From Timema cristinae (lineage: Eukaryota; Arthropoda; Insecta; Phasmatodea; Timematidae), in contig JBCFYV010001001.1 of assembly GCA_039000515.1 (NCBI GenBank), positions 2,269,889 through 2,333,888 on the forward strand: 64,000 bases of DNA, in the 5' to 3' direction. How positions within the stretch are numbered: position 1 is the first letter of the stretch; each line of letters begins with the position of its first letter. Both the position numbers and the translations under genes were made by a program. Positions 11,185-20,997 of this stretch are shown here, one piece after another. Under the pieces are notes generated by a model, which saw only the letters and a program-made list of their open reading frames with translations, had not been told where the DNA came from and ran no database searches.

Positions 11185-11435
11185 GTAAACAAGGACAAGC
11201 GTGTATTGAATTAACTTTTCTGTCACTTAGCCACTATTAACTGGATTATATCAAAGTTTGTCGAGCAGTTGCTCCTCTCGTGTCGACCGCTTGGTTGTCT
11301 ATCACTTTGTACTCCTATAACTGAGCTTGTCTAGCAGTTGGTCCAAGTCGTGTCGGCCACTTGACCCACCCAGCCTTCCAAATATTTTTTTATAGCTTGT
11401 CGAGTAGTTTGTTGTCTAGCAGTTTGTATGGTGCC
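11185..11435 (-). repeat. Right terminal inverted repeat, Mutator-like copy 1
   Basis: This is the short form of the arm. In reverse complement it begins GGCACCATACAAACTGC and passes through AAGCTATAAAAAAATATTTGG into the shared GGCTGGGTGGGTCAAGTGG segment. It pairs with the inner part of the left arm. Confidence 0.75.
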
Positions 11436-11452
11436 GCTCGTGAAAATTAGCT

Positions 11453-11909
11453 CTAAGGGAATGTGAGTTTTTAAGGTAAGTAGTTTTGCTGCTTTTATAT
11501 ATATATATTTTTTGTCAGAATAAACAAAATATTGCCCCATTTGGTAAGTTATTTTTTCCTTCATTTAAAATAAATGTATGTTAAATGTCACTATGCCCAT
11601 GGAAGATATTCTCAAAAATTATTATTATTAGCACCGCGTCTTACTACCCGTTCGGGTTATACAAACTTACGCTAATGTGTAATGGTAGGGTGATTATGAG
11701 ATGAACTGAAGGACCTACAGTTTAACGTGGAATCCGAACCACGGTGGAGGCCTGGCATTCCCCACATTCATTCTCGAAAATTAAAGTGAACATTAAAATG
11801 AATGTGTCTACTAAATCAATATTTTATTTACTTCAACCAAAAAATTGTTTGGTTATAAAAATTGCAAACATACTTAACTTAATTCACGCCCTCTTCCACC
11901 CCACCTTAA
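11453..11909. mobile_element. Foldback MITE (FB) split by a SINE2
   Basis: Left-arm motifs (GTTTTGCTGCTTTTATATAT, AATAAACAAAATATTGCCCC) precede and right-arm motifs (AATATTTTATTTACTTCAAC, GGTTATAAAAATTGCAAAC, CACCCCACCTTAA) follow a SINE2 insertion at 11621-11769. The right end reaches TTAA at 11906-11909. The frame at 11744-11941 overlaps it and is not a gene. Confidence 0.55.
11621..11769 (-). repeat. SINE2, 5'-truncated
   Basis: In reverse complement it starts inside the body (GAATGTGGGGAATGCCAGGCC), passes through GGATTCCACGTTAAACTGTAG and ends with the common tail CCCGAACGGGTAGTAAGACGC and (TAAT)n. Flanks ATTCTCAAAAATT (11608-11620) and ATTCTCGAAAATT (11770-11782) are a 13-bp target duplication with one mismatch. 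The tRNA-like head is absent. Confidence 0.8.
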
Positions 11910-11912
11910 AAC

Positions 11913-13063
11913 ATTTAACAAATGAATTAAATAAATCATGAACCATAACTAAAATCAATATAATAATCTAATTGACTGTGTTATAAAGAATCGTGTAGAT
12001 ACCCATGCGTATTGAAAATCCAAAAAATCCAAAACTCGTAGCTAAGATTTATTTCTAACCTTAAAGAAATATGATCATATAAGCATGAACTGTACTTAAT
12101 AAAATCTTAAAAGTGGCTTAATATGGAAATTAGATTACTTTTAAATTTTACTTCACTGGTTTACAAAACTATATAAAAATGTCCGTCTTATCTCTAATCA
12201 GAAGTTACTAATATATCTCCCATTCATAACTACTAAACACGAAATATAGCGTCTCTACAAATACTCAGGTATCCAAACAAACCCTTCTTAAAATCATTTA
12301 CCTTTTAAGCTACCTACTAGGTTTTGGAAATGTTTTACCACTGTAAGTTAATGCTTTAAAATCGGTGTATAGTTTTAGGAAAAGGTGGAAAGATTATTTG
12401 GCTAAGCAGCCAAAATGTTTTACAATCGAACATAAAATTGTATTCGTATGAAATTATAACAATAACTAACTTAAGCTCTTGATAAAGTTTTAAACATTAA
12501 GTTTCAGTATTTTTACTACTCATCTCGTGTTCATCTAGCATAATATTAGCATATTAAGAAACTCAAATTTTAAGGCAGGCCATGTTCTAAAATTTGTAAA
12601 GTATATTTTTTTTTACCTGTATAAAATATGTTTATATTTTTAATCAATGTCAAAGTATTTGTTAAATATGCCTTTCGTCGAATAATATTTCCATTAGGTA
12701 ACCCTGGGTGATCGCCTAGGGTGCAACAGTCCTTGCGTGCATTCCAACAAGATGTATTTTTCTTAAAATAAGTATTTGAACTAAATATCCTAATAACCAT
12801 TTCATAACAAAGAAATAACATTTAAATATTTTTATCTACTATTAAGAATATATATATTTTTAAAGACTGGCAACAAACACCCTTTTAGAATCTCTTTATG
12901 AGATTCGGAGTCACTTTGTCGGTGAATCACTTTGATATTTAATTAAAAGCTTCATAAAATAATAAAGAGAAACGTAAGTGAAAAGGGATATAATATTTTT
13001 GCACATATTTATGAAAGGGGCCGCCACTTATTTTGTTTCTTTTTTTTTTTATTCTTCTTTCGT
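11913..13063. other. No gene seen; AT-rich
   Basis: AT-rich. An 83-codon antisense frame at 12570-12821 has no recognised domain. Nothing else stands out. Confidence 0.45.
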
Positions 13064-13088
13064 GACGTAGTTGGCTAACGCGCTTTTC
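13064..13088 (+). repeat. SINE1, left fragment of an interrupted copy
   Basis: GACGTAGTTGGCTAACGCGC is the A-box region of the SINE1 head. It is cut at 13088 by the Mutator-like element and resumes at 15118 with GCGCTTTTCGTGTTGAGCTC. The 9 bases GCGCTTTTC are duplicated at the junctions. Confidence 0.75.
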
Positions 13089-13837
13089 GGCACCATACAA
13101 ACTGCTAGACAACAAACTGCTCGACAAGCTATAAAAAAATATTTGGAAGGCTGGGTGGGTCAAGTGGCCGACACGACTTGGACCAACTGCTAGACAAGCT
13201 CATGTATAGGAGTACAAAGTGATAGACAACAAAGCGATCGACACGAGAGAACAAATCTGTAAAAAGACCAACTGCTAGACACGCAGAAACGACATGGACC
13301 AAGTGATCGACACGAGCTGGACCATGTGATAGACAAGCTCCCATATAAGAGGACAAAGTGATAGACAGCCAAGCGGTCGACACGAGAGGACCAACTGCTC
13401 GACAAACATCAGATGAATCCAGTTAAGAGTGGCTCAAGTGACAGACAAGTTATTTCAAAACTAACAACGTGATAAACATGGGCTTAGAAAGTTGGGTATA
13501 AGGATGGTCTGGATCCTCCTAGAAATTGCTGTCCTCCCGACACCCTAGATTTAACTAGCCCAAAAAAGGGTGAGGTCTCCTTATATGCGTATAAATTTAA
13601 ATTATCGTGTTTTTAATTTTAATAATTTACTTACACATTGCACTCTTCAAAACATATTTTCTAACACTGGTTTAGTTATCATTTCAAATAAATAATAGGT
13701 TTTGATACATACAATATGGTATCTGAAAATAATGTTTCTCTGAATGAAACGAGTTATCGGATTTGAGGAAAGGAGACAAACGTTTTGTTATAAATGGTAA
13801 AATCATACTTTAAGAACTAACAAGATGAAATAAAATT

Positions 13838-14062
13838 TTATATAAAAGAGCAACTGCCAGAAACTAAGTTGGTAGCTTATGATCAGGGTTCGATTCTGCC
13901 AGGTACAGTGAGGGTGATTTTTCTTAAAAGGTTTTCCACCCTGCCACCACGCAAATTCAGGTGCACTATATATAAATTTAATCTTCCTCATTCTCAACAC
14001 ATTAACGTAATTAGTAAATACGCGTATAACCCAAACAGGTGGTAAGACACAGTGCTACAAAA
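13838..14062 (+). repeat. SINE relic inside Mutator-like copy 2
   Basis: Matches 9720-9945 block for block, with the B-box-like GGTTCGATTCTGCC and the tail GCGTATAACCCAAACAGGTGGTAAGACAC. Confidence 0.6.
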
Positions 14063-14119
14063 AAAATCTAATTGCACTAATGGATTAAAGAAGAAATGTT
14101 GTTTTATAAGATACGTGCT

Positions 14120-14265
14120 CTCATTTGAATGTAGGGAGAATGTAAACCATTAATGAAATATCACCCTCCGTACACCAAGCTGGATTTGAAGCCTGATATT
14201 CCCGTCATTGACAGTCCAGTCTATTTTGAGAATGATGCTTTAGACCATCAACCATCGAAGCTAAG
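14120..14265 (-). repeat. Second SINE relic inside Mutator-like copy 2
   Basis: Corresponds to 10003-10150 of copy 1; family-3 head on the minus strand. Confidence 0.55.
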
Positions 14266-14464
14266 AATATTTTGTTGATGTTGCGTTAGCACCAGGTTTA
14301 TTAATATGTTAAAATAAGGAGCTAAGTTAAGTTGAAATAATCCCGCATTAGTGTAAAAGTTAGATGTAAAAATCACAAGGGTGGTAACTATCAGCCCAAT
14401 CCACTCAGTCGGAATGATTACTCTTATTCAAGCTACTCTAAAACCTTACTAGACCGTATGACAA

Positions 14465-14712
14465 ACAGCGTTATTTAGGAGGTCAGACAATACTTAGACC
14501 TAGCAAACAGTGTTATTTAGGAGGTCAAACAATACTTACACCTAGCAAACAGTGTTATTTAGGAGGTCAGACAATACTTAGACCTAGCAAACAGTGTTAT
14601 TAATGAGGTCAAATATACTTACACCTAGCACAGTATTATTTAGGAGGTCAAACAATACTTACACCTTGCATACAGTGTTATTTAGGAGGTTAAACCATAC
14701 TTACACTACTTG
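14465..14712 (+). repeat. 42-bp minisatellite, about 6 units
   Basis: Same unit as 10349-11010 with private variants (GGTCAGACAATACTTAGACC, AGCAAACAG). One unit has TTATTAATGAGG in place of TTATTTAGGAGG. Copy number differs strongly from the other element copy. Confidence 0.8.
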
Positions 14713-15117
14713 ACATATATGTAGGGTTTGCTAAAGTAAGAATGTAGGTGAAAATAACTTGAAATCAAGGACAAGCGTGTATTGAATTAACTGTTCTGTC
14801 ACTTAGCCCACTCTTAACTGGATGATATCAAAGTTTGTCGAGCAGTTGGTCCTCCGTGTCGATCGCTTGGTTGTCTATCACTTTGTACTCCTATACATGA
14901 GCTTGTCTAGCAGTTGGTCCAAGTCGTGTCGGCCACTTGACCCACCCAGCCTTCCAAATAATTGTTTTCATTTTGTCTACCGGTTGGTTGTCTATCACAT
15001 GGTCCAGCTCGTGTCGATCACTTGGTCCGTGTCGTTTCTTCGTGTCTAGCAGTTTGCTGTCTACCACTTTGTCCTCTCGTGTCGGCCACTTTGTTGTCTA
15101 TCACTTTGCCTGCTCCC

Positions 15118-15340
15118 GCGCTTTTCGTGTTGAGCTCGACTGCTGAAGACGGGGAGATCGAGGTTTGAATCTTGGTCGGGTGAACTGGGAGTGGTTTTTC
15201 CTAAATTGTTTTCCACTCTCCTTTCACGCAAATGCGGGTTCACTTCCTCTAATTAAAACCTTCCTAATTTCTAATCCATTGGTGTAATTAGTACTTAAAG
15301 CGTATAACCCGAACGGGTAGTAAGACGTGGTGCTAAATAT
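15118..15340 (+). repeat. SINE1, right fragment of an interrupted copy
   Basis: Continues the SINE1 begun at 13064: GTGTTGAGCTCGACTGCTGA, the B-box GAGGTTTGAATCTTGG, GTTTTCCACTCTCC, CGCAAATGCGGGTTCACTTC, and the tail GTATAACCCGAACGGGTAGT with GTGGTGCTAAATATT. Confidence 0.85.
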
Positions 15341-16411
15341 TATAAATATATTATTATTCTTTCCTATTATTTTTGCACTCTATTATCATTTTTATTTATT
15401 CTCATGCACGGGGTGTGGTTTATTAATATTATACAGAATACAACGGGGACGCCAATCTTGAGTCTCGCCAATAGAGGCACATGAAACTCTTGCTCCGGCA
15501 CTAAATATTTCTGTTAACATTCATGATTCCTGTAATGCCGGCTTACAAACAGGGCGTTTCCAAACGTTGATATGTTGGTATGCTTGCTTACTTTAAAAAA
15601 ACACTTTGTCCCAAAGACGTGAGCACTTCGATAAAGATTCAATTGTCCATTATGACAACAGCTGAACACTTCTTGCTCGTGATGGAAGTAAGTTCTCAGT
15701 CTAAGGACCAATTATTGTTCCGACAGATGAAGTGCACTCAACCAGGACCACTTCACGTCTTCTTCTCTTTTTTTTTTTTTTTTTTTGCTACTTTTTTTAT
15801 TATTAACTTTCTAACCAAACTTTTTTAAAGAGTATAATATAGAAACCACTTCAGTCTTGGGCATTCTACTTATTTATTAAAACTTACTTATTTTATCAAT
15901 GATATTTAAAGAGTTTTTTTTTTTTTTGCCGATCGAATACATCAGCACGTCACCTATGTAAGGGTTTCTAACTAGTGGCACGTGATGCCTTTTTATTTTT
16001 TTATGGCCCGTGAAGTTTCTTGGGAAAGTAATCTACTGTAGTAAAAATAATATTTTTAGATGAGAAACGGAACGTTTTGACTTTCATGGGAAAAAATCCA
16101 CTAAAGCTTCAACAAGGGATGTTTGTTCGTGTTTAATTTCTTTCTTGCATCAGCTTTATTAGATTGGCATTCACAATTTAGTATATTTTAGCCGAAAATT
16201 TCGTTTAGTATGTTTTTAAAATGTTTTAATTAACACTTCCTATTTAATTAACACTTAAATATCTGCTCTAGTTTTTGCCTATCTTGGCCAAATTTAGCCG
16301 ATTATGATGCGTCCCCACCACTAGACTCCTGGTTTCACAAGTGGCCCTTGGGCACTTTTCAGTTGGAATTCTCTTACCTATAGAATAACTAAATTCTATA
16401 ACACACACCTG
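15341..16411. other. No gene seen; T-rich tracts
   Basis: Contains long T runs at about 15767-15787 and 15915-15927. Open frames of 65 and 82 codons (15514-15711 minus, 15580-15828 plus) overlap antisense to each other, have no recognised domain and are probably chance. Confidence 0.4.
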
Positions 16412-16560
16412 GTCATTAATTCAGCATTGGGCATAAGGGTAGCCCAATTTTGTCAATGATACTCTTTTCGTCCGTGCAGAGAATCAAACTAGGGACCTTT
16501 AGCTTATAAAGCGAACACGCTATCGACTGAGCTAAGGGTGTCGGCCAAAATCTCTTGTCA
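16412..16560 (-). repeat. SINE4-type tRNA-like head
   Basis: On the minus strand: GGCCGACACCCTTAGCTCAG, then TCGATAGCGTGTTCGC, and a B-box-like TAGTTTGATTCTC. The A-box TTAGCTCAGTCGATAG and B-box spacing fit a tRNA-derived promoter. It resembles the SINE at 29152-29393. The 3' half is not clearly present. Confidence 0.6.
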
Positions 16561-17173
16561 TTTTTGTAAACCTTTGCTAACAGTCTATATCCTTTTCCAT
16601 CGTTTCCTTTCAAGATGTTTGCTTAGCATTGTGTGGCATTTAGGTAGCAATCATTGGACCATTTCTGTGGTTCACAAGACAAAAATAAACCTTATTAATT
16701 ATTCTAAGTAGAGGTTTCCAGTCACTGAAATTGTTTACGGCCCCTTGTACAAGTGGGTGATTCTACCCGAGATAATAACGAGTTTTTTTTGTTTGTTTTT
16801 TTAGTTTCTTGGCAGGTAGGTAGCGTAGCCCTACATAATTGAGGGGTCAAAATGAGGATGCTTAGTATTTTGATGCATTAAGGCTGTGTTTTTGTGTGTG
16901 TGTGTGATCGCAGCAAAGTTCTTCTTCTGTCTTTTTCAATCTTCCTCGGGGTCCGTGGCGGTGTCTTGAGATGTGTTTTAATGGTCCACCATCCCACTAC
17001 CGACCACTCTAGCCAATCAACATCCATTGCTCTCTCAACTTCTTCCCCTATGAGTCTCGCTTTGTTCTTTTCGCGACCCGTACAACTATTTGTTCAAAAT
17101 TTAAGCCCTTGAAAGAAATAATATATCGTGACTTTACGACGTAACCTTAAGTTAGAGATGTAAAGAACATTAG

Positions 17174-17564
17174 TTAAGATAGGATGGAAGGGGAGGCGAG
17201 AAAAAAAACCCTTTTTTTTTGGCAGTTTTTCTTTCAAAATATTTATTTGGCCAAAATAAATCAAATATTGATCCAGTACAAACACAGAATTATTTTTTTC
17301 ACATGGTGACCTCAATAATTGTTGAATATCTATTATGGACGTCTTAGAATTTAATGACAAAATTTTAATTTGTTTCTTGTCTAATGCCGCTATGCTCAAT
17401 ACAGATATTCAACAACTGTGTATATCACCATGTGAAGGAAATTAAATTTTTATGTTTGTACAGGAGAAAAATTCTATTTATCCTAGCAAAATAAAAAATG
17501 TTTCTGTCATAAAAACTGCAAAAACACTGGCCTTTTTTTCGCGTCCCCTTCCATACCACCTTAA
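17174..17564. mobile_element. Foldback MITE (FB) at TTAA
   Basis: Bounded by TTAA at 17174-17177 and 17561-17564. Left-arm GGCCAAAATAAATCAAATAT and CACATGGTGACCTCAATAAT are mirrored on the right by ATCACCATGTGAAGGAAATT and related motifs. The centre carries AGAATTTAATGACA and ATGCCGCTATGCTCAA. Antisense open frames at 17094-17640 arise from the palindrome. Confidence 0.7.
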
Positions 17565-17841
17565 GGTCGGTGCTTTTCCAGCAAAAATATATATATTTTT
17601 TTTGGCCAAAATAAATAAAATATTGCCCTAATAGAAACATAGTTTAATTTTCTACCCATAATGATGATATCAACAGTTGTTGACAGATATTCAACAACTG
17701 TAGATATCACCATGGGGATAAAAACTATACTCTAATGTTTCTACTGGAGAAGAGTTTGATTTATTTCGACCAAAAAACGTTTATAAATAAAAACCGCAAA
17801 AATACTTGTCTTAACTCATGTTCCCTACATCCCCACCTTAA
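17561..17841. mobile_element. Foldback MITE (FB) joined to the previous one
   Basis: It shares TTAA 17561-17564 with its neighbour and ends at CCCCACCTTAA (17838-17841). It is shorter, with a compact centre where ATATCAACAGTTGTTGA faces TCAACAACTGTAGATAT. The head-to-tail arrangement repeats that at 4287-5042. Confidence 0.7.
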
Positions 17842-18146
17842 TATTTAAATAAACTTGGATGTGTTTTTCATAGAGAGATGCATCATATGTATATACATGT
17901 ATGTATACACAATTGTTTTTCAAAAAAATTTCAGTAATTATATTCCTGGTTTGGTTCTTGAGAAGACCACAAATGTACATTCGGTTTACTCTGAACTGTA
18001 GCAATATTTTCTTTATGGCTAAACTACACTATAGTGGAAAAGACTTAGGGTACGGCCAGACTGAGCGCGCGAGCGACTAAAATATAAAATAGAACACATT
18101 GGTTGTAATGGGGTGGGGGTGGCCACACTGGAGCGAGCGAGCGACT

Positions 18147-18200
18147 GAGCGCGCGCGCTTGAAAGATAGAACTGGTTCTATTTTTCAAGCGCGCGCGCTC
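18147..18200. repeat. Near-perfect hairpin, 26-bp arms
   Basis: Arms 18147-18172 and 18175-18200 pair at 25 of 26 positions around a 2-base loop. Each arm has an alternating CG outer part and a TTGAAARATAGAAC inner part. It would form a very stable cruciform or RNA hairpin. Confidence 0.85.
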
Positions 18201-18496
18201 GACCCGGTACAGTCTAGTTTAAAGGCGCTAGGCAATATTATTGTATGTTGGTTCATTGAGTGCTAGGGAAACTTCTTATTTTGACATGATATTTGACTTT
18301 TTTCTATCAGTGATAGGTTTAACACACATGCTATTAATGGCCTAATTTAATTGGTAAGACCATAAATAATATAATGTATATATGTAAACCCGATATGTTA
18401 AAATACTTCAATATTATAATCAAAGTAGGCCTTTACAAATAAGAATCACCATTAGTTTGGAGAAAGTATGAAAAAACCACAACAATAAATAAGTTT

Positions 18497-18600
18497 TAAA
18501 AATCACCTTCAGTTCACTGAGCCAAGATTCGAACCTTTGCCTCCTAGTCAAAAGCTATCGTGTGCAACGCACCATTCCGCCACTGGTGCGGCTAGTCTGA
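18497..18600 (-). repeat. tRNA-like SINE head
   Basis: On the minus strand CCGCACCAGTGGCGGAATGG contains an A-box-like TGGCGGAATGG, and GGCAAAGGTTCGAATCTTGG contains a good B-box. A short body (CTCAGTGAACTGAAGGTGAT) follows. Not a complete tRNA cloverleaf as read, so a SINE fragment is preferred over a tRNA gene. Confidence 0.5.
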
Positions 18601-18852
18601 TTTTAAAACACTTCAGTACAGTACCATACACATTTCTCAATTTATTAATTGGATGCACTCCTAATTTTTTCTTTTTTATAAATGTACAATATTTTCTGTA
18701 AGAATTTTCGAGGAGCAGAGATGTACCAAGTGTGTCTGACAGAGACATCTTCTATAACTAGGGTCCGCTAATTACGCGCTCGCTCGCTCGCCAGTTTGGC
18801 TACCCAGTCGCTTGTGCGCTCGCTCGCACGCTTGGCAGTCTGGCCGAACCCT

Positions 18853-19494
18853 AAGGTAAGCTTACTACCCTTCAGGTTAAACGGAGTGTACAAGTTTGAA
18901 ATTGGGTTCAACCCGTTATCATAAATTGAAATTTACAAAGCGGTGTCTGGTTATTATATTTTTCATATAATTAAGCAATAAAAAGCTACTATTAACTATA
19001 GCATTTTATTTAAACGCAATGAACGGAATCATATTAAAATAATTTTAAAATGGAGGCGATTACACACCAAAAAAATTTAACTAAGAAAAACTTTACATTA
19101 TTTATCTAAAATATCTCTCTTAAAAATCTTAGATTCAAATAAAGGAAAACGTATGTACCTGGCTTAGAAAAAAAAACAGTTTTTCTACTCCAAATTTAAA
19201 CTATTTTCAATAATAAATAACCTCATTTCACACTATAGAATGAAATAATTTGTTCTCGGAGTACTTTTCTGATTTATATAACATTTGTCAAATACGTTCA
19301 TATGGTAAGATAAACTAAGTCTTTAGATATTTTGGCGATACAATATTTTATCTTTTGCATAGGTGGTGATATTTGTTATGATGCTTCGGGGAACTTTATT
19401 CCAACCTAATTTGAAAAGCAATGATTGCTTTACTCTTTCTCGTATGTATTTGTAGCTAATTATATAAGAAAAACTGTATGTATAAGCCATGGTA
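18853..19494. other. No gene seen; AT-rich
   Basis: AT-rich with A runs; no element boundaries recognised. Confidence 0.45.
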
Positions 19495-19680
19495 AAGTGC
19501 TTCTAAGGGCGTAGATAGCCATTTTTTCAATAGGGAAGAGGTCGAGAAAGCCAATTTTTCAATGGTTAAGAGGCGTAGAAAGACAATTTTTCAATGGGTA
19601 AGAGGGCGTAGAAAGACAATTTTTCTAGGGAAGAGGACGTAAAAAGTCAATTTTTCTAGGAGGAGAGGGGTATTCATTAG
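19495..19680 (+). repeat. Tandem repeat, unit about 38 bp, five units
   Basis: Units contain GGGAAGAGGNCGTAGAAAGNCAATTTTTC with spacing variants (TCAATGGTTAAGAGG, TCTAGGGAAGAGG). The last unit decays into AGGAGGAGAGGGG. Non-coding. Confidence 0.75.
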
Positions 19681-19718
19681 AAACTTAGACACATTTTAAA
19701 ATGTATATATACCTACCC

Positions 19719-20255
19719 ACTTCACTGGCCGAATGGCTTAAGGTGTCATTCTCTTGTTACACTAACTTGCTAAAGACTGGGAGATCAGGGCTCGAATCCC
19801 GGTCGAGTAAATGAGAATATATATTTTTTTTTACTGAATGGTGACCTGTTCTCTAGGGGTAAGGTGTCGAACTTCTGTGCTAGAGGTCCGGGGTTCAATT
19901 CTCGGTCCCGGCACAGATTTATCTGATTGCCAAACTCTTCCTTCACCTCTGACAAGACGTGTATTAATCACAACTTGTGAACGTGTGGAATGACAGGCCT
20001 CCACCGTGGTTCGGATCCCACGTTAAGCTGTAGGTCCTCCATTTCATCTCACAATCACCCTACCATTACACATTAGCGTAAGTGTGTATAACCCGAACGG
20101 GTAGTAAGACGCGGTGCTAATAATAATAATAATAATAATAATAATTATAATTGTACTGAATGCAGGTAGGTTACCTCTAAAATGCTTCCTTCCCCATCCC
20201 TAGCCCAGTAAAGTAACTATCATATATACGGAAAACCTGAACAGGTAGCAAGACG
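19719..20255 (+). repeat. SINE3 split by a SINE2 insertion
   Basis: The head is CTTCACTGGCCGAATGGCTT with B-box GGCTCGAATCCCGG. The body resumes after the insertion as GGTTACCTCTAAAATGCTTC, ending with ACCTGAACAGGTAGCAAGACG. The inserted SINE2 occupies 19841-20153. The body matches 36225-36490. Confidence 0.75.
19841..20153 (+). repeat. SINE2, full length
   Basis: A-box-like TCTCTAGGGGTAAGG, B-box GGGGTTCAATTCTCGG, the body CCACCGTGGTTCGGATCCC, and the tail CCCGAACGGGTAGTAAGACG plus a long (TAA)n. TACTGAATG flanks both sides (19832-19840, 20154-20162), a 9-bp target duplication. It interrupts a SINE3. Confidence 0.85.
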
Positions 20256-20995
20256 TGGTGAGATATATATATAAAAAAAATTTGCGATTAATATTGATAA
20301 CATTTAACTATATTTTTAGTGTTTTTTTATAAATATTAATAATATTATGTCAAAAGTTACAGCTGTATATCACATGACTTTACGTTTGAATATATTACTC
20401 AATTTGTTCAAGTAAGTTTTGTAACAATAAACAAAGAGTATCTTCATATCATAATCGGACTGTAGTATAAATTAGAGGGCACACACAAAGAAGGAGCGCA
20501 AGAAAGGGAAAGGACTAGCCTGGGATTTCTTTTTGTCGTGGTCCATGTCTTTATTACCTGCGAGAGCTTCACTACCTTAACTAATCCATTCTGAAATAAA
20601 TGGTACTTTACGCCGCTGTTGACAAGTTGGCCTTTTCTTGCTCTGGGACCAAAAGAAGAGCCGGTAAAGCTCGGTCCCTCGGTAATCCTCGGCTAATCAG
20701 CTCTCTTTGTTCCACAAGATGCAGCGTCTTTTCTCAAGACAACCTCGGTTTATTTTTAACCCCACCTTCTGTACCAGACTCTACTCTATTCATGTAGGAA
20801 TTACTCTTTGAAAGGTCTTTTTACCTACCAATATCCTACTATATAATAGATTTCTAGTAGAGAAAAAGGCCTTTCAGAAAACCATTCCTAAACTGAACAG
20901 ACTTTACGTGGATATGCCTTTGTTTGCAGCTGACCTGTCCCCGATATGATAACAAGCGTTGGCTCGTGCCCTTTGACCTTCTTATTCAAAGCATT
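20256..20995. other. No gene seen; MITE relic at 20335-20405
   Basis: Positions 20335-20405 (TTAATAATATTATGTCAAAA through CACATGACTTTACGTTTG) resemble the inner part of the TA-flanked MITE at 41623. The 65-codon frame at 20600-20797 has no recognised domain. Confidence 0.4.
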
Positions 20996-20997
20996 AG

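Larger units (their letters stand above)
8791..11435. mobile_element. Mutator-like long-TIR element, copy 1
   Basis: Ends are GGGAGCAGGCAATGTGATAG on the left and, in reverse complement, GGCACCATACAAACTGCTAG on the right. The 9-bp direct repeat GCTCGTGAA flanks it exactly (8782-8790, 11436-11444). Long inverted arms (about 8791-9345 and 11185-11435) consist of repeated GATAGACAAC, CTGCTAGACAAGCT and GTCGACACGAGAG modules. A 9-bp duplication with long TIRs fits the Mutator superfamily. The inside holds two SINE relics and a 42-bp minisatellite and no transposase, so it is non-autonomous. Open frames in the arms, such as the 133-codon one at 8859-9260, are repeat artefacts. The left arm has one 69-bp module duplicated (about 8989-9126). 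A second copy is at 13089-15117. Confidence 0.8.
13089..15117. mobile_element. Mutator-like long-TIR element, copy 2
   Basis: It begins GGCACCATACAAACTGCTAG and ends (reverse complement) GGGAGCAGGCAAAGTGATAG. The 9-bp duplication GCGCTTTTC is exact (13080-13088, 15118-15126), and the target is the tRNA-like head of a SINE1. Arms are about 13089-13450 and 14765-15117. The interior matches copy 1 in the same orientation, including both SINE relics and about six units of the 42-bp minisatellite. Compared with copy 1 the outer termini are exchanged: the short GGCACC form is on the left and the long GGGAGC form on the right. No transposase. Open frames in the arms are artefacts. Confidence 0.8.
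18047..18852. mobile_element. CG-rich TIR element (hAT-like) with hairpin
   Basis: The left end is CTTAGGGTACGGCCAGACTG and the right end in reverse complement is CTTAGGGTTCGGCCAGACTG. Subterminal GAGCGAGCGAGCGAC and GCGCTCGCTCGC motifs repeat at both ends. I cannot find a convincing 8-bp duplication. No transposase frame. The centre is ordinary AT-rich sequence and includes a tRNA-like head at 18497-18600, so it may be two MITE ends around older DNA. Confidence 0.6.

Noticed and set aside
16412..16560. Functional tRNA gene on the minus strand
   Set aside because: A- and B-boxes are present, but the cloverleaf could not be completed convincingly and the same head occurs attached to SINE bodies. 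Treated as SINE4.
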